From Selenomonas sp. (GTDB lineage Bacteria > Bacillota_C > Negativicutes > Selenomonadales > Selenomonadaceae), in assembly GCF_024693525.1 (NCBI RefSeq), contig NZ_JAILKR010000076.1:1-27935 (forward strand): DNA of 27,935 nt, read 5' to 3'. Shown one piece after another: positions 21,729 to 27,935 of the stretch (position 1 is the stretch's first letter; each line of letters begins with the position of its first letter). The notes beneath the pieces are model-generated. The model searched no databases. It saw nothing but the letters and a program-made list of their open reading frames with translations, and was not told the origin of the DNA. The translations under genes were made by a program, and so were the position numbers.

Positions 21729-23699
21729 ATGGGAATTAGACAAAAGTTTTTCGTGTTGGCTGGTATCGTAGGTGCGCTGATGGCGATAGTGTCCATCTCC
21801 GGGTATTTTTTGGCAAGCGCGGATTTGGAGCAGAGCGTCGATAACGAACTGCGGGCGGTGGTGGCCAAAGAGGTGTCCGATATGGATGGCTGGCTCATGG
21901 CGAAGCAGTCATCAACGGCGCATACGGCCAATGTCATGACGGCCTATAATGGGGACAAGGCCAGCATGCAGACGAATGCCGCGCTGCAGTCGGCATCGTC
22001 GGAGGCCGATGTCATGGGTGTCACGCTCGGCATGGAGGATAAGTATTTTGCCTCCTCCACCGGCGGCAATCTGACCGGTCAAAAAGACCCGACGCAACGT
22101 CCGTGGTATCAGCAGGCCAAGAAGGACGACAAGGTGGAATTCACCGATGCGTATGTCGATGCCATCACGAATAAGCTCATCATCTCGGCCATTGCGCCGG
22201 TCAAGGCCAACGGGCAGTTTATCGGTGCGGTCTGCAACGATATTTCGCTTGATGCACTCGATGAGCAGGTAAAGAATATCGAGTACCATGGCGAAGGCCA
22301 GGGCATCATCTTAGAGAAGACGGGCAATATCCTCGCGACGGCCGGCCTTGGCAAACCTATGCAGAATTTTGCTGAGGTCGATGGTTTTGGCGAGCACTTC
22401 AAGGAAATGCAGGGGAAGGAATCCGGTTACTTTACGACGAGCAGTGATGGTAAAGATATCGTGTTTGCCTATGCGAAGGTGCCTTCGACGGAATGGCTGA
22501 TCGGCATTGCGGTGCCGGAGGATTTTGTATTTGCAGCGCTCAAGCATATGCGTTGGGTATTTGGTCTTTTGACGCTCGTTGGTTTTGCGCTGATGATGTT
22601 TGTCTGCCAGTATTTTGCCCAGAAAATCACGCGTCCGATTTTGGGACTCAACGAGCATGCGGTTCAGCTGGCTGATGGCAATCTGCGCATGGCCGACCTG
22701 CCGGTGGAAAGTACCGATGAAATCGGTCAGCTCACGCAGGCCTTTAACACCATGAACAAGAATATCCGCAATCTCATCCAGAAGATGAGCTCGGCCGCTG
22801 AGCAGGTGGCAGCTTCCTCGGAGGAGCTCACGGCCAGTGCACAGCAGTCGGCTGAGGCTGCTAATAGTGTAGCGGTATCGGTAGGCGATGTGGCTCAGGG
22901 CGTCAGCGATCAGGCCGTCAGCGTGGATAATGCCAAAAATGTCGTCGAGGAAGTCGTCGGCCATATCGATGATGTGGCCAAGGGCATGGAGCATGTCAAT
23001 GCGCGTACCAATGAGACGAATGAGACGGCTGCGGCGGGCAGCCAGCTCATGCAGGAGGCCATGGACAAGATGGTCCAGATTGAAAAGGCTTCGCAGGAAT
23101 CGGCAGCTATTGTCGCCCAGCTCGGCAAGAACAGCGAGCAGATTGGCAAGATTGTCGAAACGATTTCAGCGATTGCCGAGCAGACGAATCTCTTGGCGCT
23201 CAATGCGGCCATCGAGGCGGCGCGTGCCGGAGAGCAGGGCCGCGGCTTTACCGTGGTAGCTGAGGAAGTTCGCAAACTGGCGGCCGAATCTCAGGAGGCG
23301 GCCGAAGATATCAAGCGCCATATTACGACGATTCAGAGCGACACGAACCAGGCCGTTGGCTCGATGGAGTCGAGCACGGAGCAGATCAAGCTCGGTACCG
23401 ATGCGATTCGCGAGGTCGGCGAACAGTTTGGCCACATTATCGCGAAAGTCCATGACATCAAAGATGAGGTTGAGGCCATGAACCTGCGCGTGCATAAGGT
23501 TTCCAACGGCGCCAGCTCGATTGTCGGTACGATGGAGGAAATCGACGCGGTCAGCAGCAAGACGTCTGCCCATACGCAGACGATTTCGGCCGCAACGGAA
23601 GAACAGTCGGCATCGACGGAGGAGATTGCCTCGGCTTCGCAGTCGCTGGCCAATATGGCGACGGAGCTGCAGGATGCGACGGCGAAGTTCAAATTTTAA
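21729..23699 (+). CDS. Methyl-accepting chemotaxis protein with dCache sensor (probable amino-acid receptor)
   Basis: A 656-residue receptor in the inner membrane. TM1 is at about 6-29, the periplasmic dCache domain at 30-270, TM2 at 274-294, HAMP at about 295-350, and the signalling coiled coil ends with the tip [35 protein letters not shown]. In the distal dCache module Arg124, Trp126, Tyr127, Asp144 and Asp171 ([20 protein letters not shown]) have the spacing of the amino-acid-binding motif known from PctA-type receptors, so an amino-acid ligand is likely. The position of the motif's first Tyr is Lys119. There is no C-terminal pentapeptide for CheR/CheB. It has a long leader with hairpins and no terminator before the rib promoter. 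Confidence 0.93.
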   Translation: MGIRQKFFVLAGIVGALMAIVSISGYFLASADLEQSVDNELRAVVAKEVSDMDGWLMAKQSSTAHTANVMTAYNGDKASMQTNAALQSASSEADVMGVTLGMEDKYFASSTGGNLTGQKDPTQRPWYQQAKKDDKVEFTDAYVDAITNKLIISAIAPVKANGQFIGAVCNDISLDALDEQVKNIEYHGEGQGIILEKTGNILATAGLGKPMQNFAEVDGFGEHFKEMQGKESGYFTTSSDGKDIVFAYAKVPSTEWLIGIAVPEDFVFAALKHMRWVFGLLTLVGFALMMFVCQYFAQKITRPILGLNEHAVQLADGNLRMADLPVESTDEIGQLTQAFNTMNKNIRNLIQKMSSAAEQVAASSEELTASAQQSAEAANSVAVSVGDVAQGVSDQAVSVDNAKNVVEEVVGHIDDVAKGMEHVNARTNETNETAAAGSQLMQEAMDKMVQIEKASQESAAIVAQLGKNSEQIGKIVETISAIAEQTNLLALNAAIEAARAGEQGRGFTVVAEEVRKLAAESQEAAEDIKRHITTIQSDTNQAVGSMESSTEQIKLGTDAIREVGEQFGHIIAKVHDIKDEVEAMNLRVHKVSNGASSIVGTMEEIDAVSSKTSAHTQTISAATEEQSASTEEIASASQSLANMATELQDATAKFKF

Positions 23700-23714
23700 G
23701 GCCGAGATATTCTA

Positions 23715-23744
23715 TTGATAGAAAGGATAAAGGCGTGCTATAAT
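23715..23744 (+). promoter_or_regulatory. Promoter of the riboflavin operon
   Basis: TTGATA at 23715-23720 and TATAAT at 23739-23744 with an 18-base spacer. The predicted start near 23751 lies just before the FMN riboswitch. Confidence 0.8.
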
Positions 23745-23757
23745 AGGACATGAGATT

Positions 23758-23867
23758 TGTCTTTGAGGCGGGGAGCATTTCCCCACCGGCGGTATAGCCC
23801 GCGAGCCCTTGGGAGCATGATCCGGTGAGATTCCGGAGCCGACCGTATAGTCGGGACGAGAAAAGGC
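23758..23867 (+). promoter_or_regulatory. FMN riboswitch (RFN element)
   Basis: All conserved RFN blocks are present in order: GAGGCGGGG, TCCCCACCGGCGGTATAGCC, GCGAGCC, GATCCGGTGAGATTCCGGAG, CCGACCGTATAGTCGGGACGAG. The outer P1 helix is formed by GTCTTT and AAAGGC. FMN binding folds the aptamer and favours the downstream terminator, lowering expression of ribD-ribE-ribBA-ribH when FMN is sufficient. Confidence 0.97.
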
Positions 23868-23889
23868 ATGTTGTTTTTGCATGCAGTCT

Positions 23890-23926
23890 AAGCCAGCGAG
23901 AAGAGGAATCTTTTCGCTGGCTTTTT
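23890..23926 (+). terminator. Expression-platform terminator of the FMN riboswitch
   Basis: AAGCCAGCGA (23890-23899) pairs with TCGCTGGCTT (23914-23923), with inner pairing AAGA/TCTT, followed by TTTTT. It lies between the aptamer and ribD, so control is by premature termination. Confidence 0.9.
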
Positions 23927-23972
23927 AAGTCTCAATCACAAACCTAAGATGAAGGAATCTGAGGTGATACGA

Positions 23973-25067
23973 TTGCAGGATGAAGATTTTATGCGCGTGG
24001 CGTTGCAGATGGCCCGCAATGCGGAGGGACGCACCTCGCCGAATCCGCTGGTCGGGGCCGTGATTGTCCGTGATGGCCGCATTGTGGCGGCCGGCTGGCA
24101 TCGCAAGGCTGGTACGCCCCATGCGGAGGTTCATGCGCTGAATATGGCTGGCGATTTGGCCCAGGGCGCAACGCTCTATGTGACGTTGGAGCCTTGTGCG
24201 CACTATGGCCGCACAGGCCCTTGTGCCAAGGCCGTGGCCGAGGCGGGCATCGCCCGTGTCGTCATCGCGATGCGCGACCCCAACCCTCTGGTGGCTGGCA
24301 AGGGCATCAAGATTTTGGAAGATGCCGGCATTGAAGTTACCTGTGGCGTGCTCGAAGCGGAGGCCATGGCGTTAAATGAGGTCTTCCTCAAGTGGATTAC
24401 GGCGAAGATGCCCTTTGTGGTGCTAAAGACCGCCATGACGCTTGACGGCAAGATCGCGACGGCTGCGGGAGAGTCCCAATGGATTACCAATGAGTTTTCC
24501 CGGCGCCGGGTTCATGAGCTGCGGGATATTTATGATGGCATATTGGCTGGTATCGGCACGGTGCTGAAGGATGACCCGAGCCTTACGACGCGGATTCCGG
24601 GGCGTGAAGGGAAAAATGCCATCCGCATCATCGTCGACAGCAAGGCCCGCACGCCGCTTACGGCTAAGGTGGTAACGGACGGGGCGGTGCCGACTATTGT
24701 GGCGGTGACGGAGCAGGCACCTAAGGAGCGCGTACAGGCTTTAAAGGCTGCCGGTGCAGAGATTATCATGGCGGGCAGCGGCGAGCAGGTTGACTTAAAG
24801 CTCCTGATGGCAAAGCTTGGTGAGCGGGAAATCTGCTCAGTATTGGTGGAAGGCGGCGGCCGGGTAAATTTCTCGCTGCTGGAAGCAGGCCTGGTGGATA
24901 AAGTCCATGCCTTCATCGCCCCGAAGCTTATCGGCGGGCGGGAGGCGCTGACCCCGGTAGAGGGGGAAGGCTTTGCGCGACTTTCCGATGCCGTGGAGCT
25001 TAATCGGGTTACGACGGAGCCGATGAATGGCGATATTTTGCTCACAGGTTATGTGGCGCGGAGGTGA
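23973..25067 (+). CDS. ribD: Bifunctional diaminohydroxyphosphoribosylaminopyrimidine deaminase / reductase
   Basis: A 364-residue enzyme for the second and third steps of riboflavin synthesis from GTP. The N-terminal deaminase has the zinc motif HAE (50-52) and the two Cys of TLEPCAHYGRTGPC (75 and 84). The reductase domain from about residue 148 has KTAMTLDGKIA, IGTVLKDDPSLTTR and LVEGGGRVNFSLL. I choose the TTG at 23973: it has GAGGTGA at the right distance, and the product then begins MQDEDFMRVALQMA, in register with the E. coli RibD start. The in-frame ATG at 23949 has no ribosome binding site. It is the first gene of the FMN-controlled operon; its stop overlaps the ribE ribosome binding site region. 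Confidence 0.95.
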   Translation: MQDEDFMRVALQMARNAEGRTSPNPLVGAVIVRDGRIVAAGWHRKAGTPHAEVHALNMAGDLAQGATLYVTLEPCAHYGRTGPCAKAVAEAGIARVVIAMRDPNPLVAGKGIKILEDAGIEVTCGVLEAEAMALNEVFLKWITAKMPFVVLKTAMTLDGKIATAAGESQWITNEFSRRRVHELRDIYDGILAGIGTVLKDDPSLTTRIPGREGKNAIRIIVDSKARTPLTAKVVTDGAVPTIVAVTEQAPKERVQALKAAGAEIIMAGSGEQVDLKLLMAKLGEREICSVLVEGGGRVNFSLLEAGLVDKVHAFIAPKLIGGREALTPVEGEGFARLSDAVELNRVTTEPMNGDILLTGYVARR

Positions 25068-25071
25068 GACG

Positions 25072-25707
25072 TTGTTTACAGGAATCATTGAAGAGGTCGG
25101 CAAAATCCGGCGAATTGGCGGCGGGCAGCTAGCCATTGACTGCCAGAAAGTGGTGGAGGATGTGGCCTTAGGCGACAGCATCGCCGTAAACGGCGTCTGC
25201 CTTACGGTGACCTCCTTTGACAAGAATCATTTCACGGCGGATGTGATGCCCGAGACAGTGCGGCGTACGTCGCTTTCGGAGCTTAAAAAGGGCAGTCCCG
25301 TAAATCTTGAGCGGGCGCTTACGCTGGCCAGCCGCTTGGGGGGGCATATCGTCAGCGGTCATATCGACGGCACTGGCGAGATTGTTTCTTTTAAAGAGGA
25401 AGGCAATGCCATCCTGATGAAGATTGCGGCAGGGGCGGAACTTTTGCGCTATATCGTGGAAAAGGGCTCGGTGGCCCTCGATGGCATCAGCCTGACGGTG
25501 GCGGCCGTAACCAATACGGATTTTACCGTGAGCCTTATCCCCCATACCCGGGAGGTCACGAATCTTGGCAGCAAGAAGGCGGGCAGCAGGATAAATATTG
25601 AAACCGATGTGCTGGGAAAATACGTGGAAAAGATGCTGGCAGGGAAGGAAGGGCAGAAGAAGGCCAGCGGTCTTTCCCGGGCCTTCCTGCTGGAGAACGG
25701 TTTTTAA
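25072..25707 (+). CDS. ribE: Riboflavin synthase (alpha subunit)
   Basis: A 211-residue enzyme that dismutates two 6,7-dimethyl-8-ribityllumazines into riboflavin and the RibD-type pyrimidine. Two tandem lumazine-binding barrels are visible: FTGIIEEVGKI with NGVCLTVT, and GHIVSGHIDGTGEI with DGISLTV. The start is TTG at 25072 giving MFTGIIEEVG, the family's invariant N-terminus; GAGGTGAGA precedes it and overlaps the ribD stop (gap of four bases), so translation is probably coupled. The in-frame ATG at 25027 lies within ribD. The C-terminal tail (GLSRAFLLENGF) is as in Firmicutes homologues. Confidence 0.95.
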   Translation: MFTGIIEEVGKIRRIGGGQLAIDCQKVVEDVALGDSIAVNGVCLTVTSFDKNHFTADVMPETVRRTSLSELKKGSPVNLERALTLASRLGGHIVSGHIDGTGEIVSFKEEGNAILMKIAAGAELLRYIVEKGSVALDGISLTVAAVTNTDFTVSLIPHTREVTNLGSKKAGSRINIETDVLGKYVEKMLAGKEGQKKASGLSRAFLLENGF

Positions 25708-25723
25708 GTGAAGGAGAAAGATT

Positions 25724-26935
25724 ATGGCAGATTTTGCAACAGTAGAGCAGGCCATTGAAGATATCAAGAATGGCAAAATGGTAGTGGTCGTCGATGATGA
25801 GGACCGCGAAAACGAAGGCGACCTTATCGTCGCCGCAGCGACGGTTACGCCCGAAGATGTCAACTTTATGGCTAAATATGCCAAGGGTCTCATCTGCACG
25901 CCGATTGACGGCAAGCGTCTCGATGAGCTCAACATCGGCCAGATGGTCGTCAACAATACGGACAACCATGAGACGGCGTTCACGGTTTCCATTGACGCCC
26001 ATGAGACGGATACGGGCATCTCGGCTTATGAGCGCTGCCTGACCATTCGCAAGCTTTTAGACCCCAAGGCGCGTCCGTCAGATTTTCGCCGTCCGGGTCA
26101 TGTGTTCCCGCTGCGGGCGGTCGAGGGCGGCGTCCTGCGCCGCGCCGGCCATACGGAGACGACGACGGATTTGGCGCGGCTGGCTGGTTTTTATCCCGCA
26201 GGCCTTTGCTGTGAAATCATGGACGACGATGGGCACATGATGCGCACGCCGAAACTCATCGAGTTTGCCAAGGAGCATGGCTTGCATATGATTACGGTGC
26301 AGGCGCTCATCGAGTACCGCAAACGCACGGAGTCCTTTGTCGAGCAGGTCGCTGATGTTGATTTCCCCAGCAAGTTCGGACATTTCCGCATCAAGTCCTA
26401 CGAGAGCAAGCTCGATGGCAAATGTCATCTAGCTATCGTCAAGGGCGACGTCAAGGGCAAGAAAGACGTGCTCGTGCGCGTTCACTCCGAGTGCCTGACG
26501 GGCGATGCCTTGGGCTCGATGCGCTGCGATTGCGGCGATCAGCTTCATGCGGCGCTGGAGAAAATCGAAAAGGCTGGCGAGGGCGTCGTGCTCTATATGC
26601 GCCAGGAAGGCCGCGGCATTGGTCTCGCGAACAAGATGCGGGCTTATGCGCTGCAGGATAAGGGTCGCGATACGGTCGAAGCCAATGTCGAGCTCGGCTT
26701 TGCACCGGATCTTCGCGATTACGGCATTGGTGCGCAGATTTTGGCGGACCTGGGCCTTACCAGCATTCGGCTGATGACGAACAACCCGGCTAAGCGTGCC
26801 GGCCTTGAAGGCTATGGCCTCAAGATTACCGAGCGCGTGCCGCTGATGATTCATGCCAATAAATTCGACAAGAACTATCTGACGGTCAAAAAAGTGAAGA
26901 TGGGGCATCTCTTGAACGAAGAGACGCTGAAGTAA
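25724..26935 (+). CDS. ribBA: Bifunctional DHBP synthase / GTP cyclohydrolase II
   Basis: A 403-residue fusion that supplies both branches of riboflavin synthesis. Residues 1 to about 205 are the RibB part making 3,4-dihydroxy-2-butanone 4-phosphate from ribulose 5-phosphate, with the acidic metal site [10 protein letters not shown] (24-33) and AGHTE. Residues 206-403 are GTP cyclohydrolase II: zinc ligands Cys257, Cys268 and Cys270 ([17 protein letters not shown]), RQEGRGIGL and MTNNPAKR. Both active sites look complete. The ATG follows AAGGAGA, 16 bases after ribE. Confidence 0.97.
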   Translation: MADFATVEQAIEDIKNGKMVVVVDDEDRENEGDLIVAAATVTPEDVNFMAKYAKGLICTPIDGKRLDELNIGQMVVNNTDNHETAFTVSIDAHETDTGISAYERCLTIRKLLDPKARPSDFRRPGHVFPLRAVEGGVLRRAGHTETTTDLARLAGFYPAGLCCEIMDDDGHMMRTPKLIEFAKEHGLHMITVQALIEYRKRTESFVEQVADVDFPSKFGHFRIKSYESKLDGKCHLAIVKGDVKGKKDVLVRVHSECLTGDALGSMRCDCGDQLHAALEKIEKAGEGVVLYMRQEGRGIGLANKMRAYALQDKGRDTVEANVELGFAPDLRDYGIGAQILADLGLTSIRLMTNNPAKRAGLEGYGLKITERVPLMIHANKFDKNYLTVKKVKMGHLLNEETLK

Positions 26936-26959
26936 GAAGAATACAGGAGGTAATCAATC

Positions 26960-27427
26960 ATGGCAAATGTAATGGAAGGTTTTATCACGGGCAAAGGGCT
27001 CAAATTCGGCATCGTCGTAGCCCGTTTCAATGAGTTCATCACGAGCAAGCTGTTAAGCGGTGCGCTCGATACGCTGCATCGTCATGAGGCAAAGGATGAC
27101 GATATTGACGTTGCTTGGGTTCCAGGCGCGTTTGAGATTCCGGTCGTCGCCAAGAAGATGGCCGAAAGCGGCAAATACGATGCCGTCATCTGCCTGGGGG
27201 CTGTTATCCGTGGTTCGACGACGCATTACGATTATGTCTGCAACGAGGTTTCCAAGGGGACGGCGCAGGTTGGCATGCAGACGGGCGTGCCGACGATTTT
27301 CGGCGTCGTGACGACGGAGAACATCGAGCAGGCTGTGGAACGCGCTGGCACGAAGGCCGGCAATAAGGGCGTCGACAGCGCTATGGCAGCTATGGAAATG
27401 GCAAACCTGCTCAAGAAAATCGGTTAA
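26960..27427 (+). CDS. ribH: 6,7-dimethyl-8-ribityllumazine synthase
   Basis: A 155-residue enzyme that condenses the RibD product (after dephosphorylation) with the RibB product; family members assemble into 60-subunit or pentameric shells. Seen: [10 protein letters not shown] near the N-terminus, [14 protein letters not shown], and [21 protein letters not shown] with the catalytic His89. The ATG follows ACAGGAGGT, 24 bases after ribBA. It ends the classical riboflavin gene set; no terminator separates it from the next gene. Confidence 0.97.
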   Translation: MANVMEGFITGKGLKFGIVVARFNEFITSKLLSGALDTLHRHEAKDDDIDVAWVPGAFEIPVVAKKMAESGKYDAVICLGAVIRGSTTHYDYVCNEVSKGTAQVGMQTGVPTIFGVVTTENIEQAVERAGTKAGNKGVDSAMAAMEMANLLKKIG

Positions 27428-27454
27428 TCGCGTTTAGGAAAGAAGCTGTTTACG

Positions 27455-27935
27455 ATGAAAATTGGTATTATCAGTGACACCCACGGTCATGAGGGTGCTT
27501 GGCAGACGGCCTTTGATAAGGCGTTCCACGATGCGGATATGATCCTGCATGCGGGCGATGTGCTCTATCATGGCCCGCGCAATCCGATGAAGGCCGATTA
27601 CAATCCGGCAGGACTCGTGGCAAAAATCAACAGCTGCCCGGTGCCGGTCGTTATTGCCAAAGGCAACTGCGACTCCTCGGTGGATGCCAGCTGCCTGGAG
27701 CTTCCCGTGCAGGCACCTTATGCCTATGTGGTTTACGAGGGGCTGCGCATCATCATTACCCATGGCGACAGCGTCATGACCGATGAAGAAAAGGACAAGA
27801 TGGCGGCCCATTTAAAGGCGGATCTCTTCATCAGCGGCCACATCCATACGACGGTGCTGGAAAAGCGTGGCAAGACCGTATTCTTAAATCCTGGTTCGGC
27901 GGCGCTCTCCAAGCGGGAAGATGGCCGCAATACCT
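27455..27935 (+). CDS. YfcE/MJ0936-type metallophosphoesterase (3' end outside the window)
   Basis: The first 160 residues of a calcineurin-like phosphodiesterase, cut by the window edge (the family is about 180 aa, so most is present). The metal-site motifs are in order: ISDTHGH (7-13), LHAGDVLYHG, AKGNCDS, ITHGD and SGHIHTTVLEKRGKTVFLNPGSAAL. Family members are metal-dependent phosphodiesterases of unclear physiological substrate. It starts 27 bases after ribH with only a weak ribosome binding site (AGGAAAG, 11 bases from the ATG) and no terminator in between, so it may be read from the FMN-controlled transcript. A role in the dephosphorylation or flavin steps is only a guess. Confidence 0.85.
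   Translation, partial: MKIGIISDTHGHEGAWQTAFDKAFHDADMILHAGDVLYHGPRNPMKADYNPAGLVAKINSCPVPVVIAKGNCDSSVDASCLELPVQAPYAYVVYEGLRIIITHGDSVMTDEEKDKMAAHLKADLFISGHIHTTVLEKRGKTVFLNPGSAALSKREDGRNT

Noticed and set aside
25168..26019. 283-codon minus-strand frame across ribE and ribBA
   Set aside because: It covers two well-supported riboflavin genes in antisense and has no homology features or start signals.

Overview
The window reads as chromosomal DNA from an anaerobic, diderm member of the Firmicutes, most likely the Negativicutes (Selenomonas or a close relative). The clues are a porin with an N-terminal SLH domain, a beta-barrel and a C-terminal Phe; remnants of a two-partner (TpsA/TpsB) secretion locus, which needs an outer membrane; superoxide reductase and rubrerythrin rather than SOD/catalase; a class III fructose-1,6-bisphosphatase; an ECF-type vitamin transporter; an FMN riboswitch; and strong Shine-Dalgarno sites throughout. 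This assignment is inferred from gene content, not from a marker gene. No rRNA, tRNA, CRISPR array, insertion sequence or prophage was seen.

Layout. 1-3260: a region without a recognised gene, a sodium-dependent (NSS) amino-acid transporter and the SLH porin. 3283-5801: a ferrous-iron operon, feoA-feoB-small Cys-rich FeoB partner, behind a sigma-70 promoter covered by three Fur-box-like 15-mers. 5940-7840: an uncharacterised 71-aa protein; a 60-aa YjfB-type putative motility protein with a sigma-28-like promoter; a C_GCAxxG_C_C redox protein followed closely by endonuclease IV. 7927-11324: a soluble FIST-domain hybrid histidine kinase, then thiD. 11426-13860: a 127-aa unknown, an ECF S component and a divergent MocR/PdxR-like regulator, a possible vitamin B6 (or HMP) salvage locus with thiD. 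14027-14546: a decayed two-partner-secretion gene. 14608-15858 (minus): a DAACS symporter with unusual signature residues. 16105-19115: fbp, then desulfoferrodoxin-rubrerythrin. 19168-21363: a LysR regulator divergent from a YxjG/YxjH-type (MetE C-terminal-like) methyltransferase. 21421-23699: a long, structured, unassigned leader and an amino-acid-type dCache chemoreceptor. 23715-27935: an FMN-riboswitch-controlled ribD-ribE-ribBA-ribH operon followed by a YfcE-type phosphodiesterase that runs off the right edge.

How the parts work together: iron import is tied to iron status by Fur. Oxygen defence is by non-heme iron enzymes (Dfx reduces superoxide, rubrerythrin peroxide). The rib operon makes FMN, which shuts the operon off through its leader. 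Most of the window is core metabolism with short intergenic gaps and clear terminators. I did not find a clearly new multi-gene system. The observations most worth following up are the TpsA/TpsB fusion relic, the unassigned RNA-like leader of the chemoreceptor, the symporter with altered ion- and substrate-site residues, and the orphan FIST kinase.
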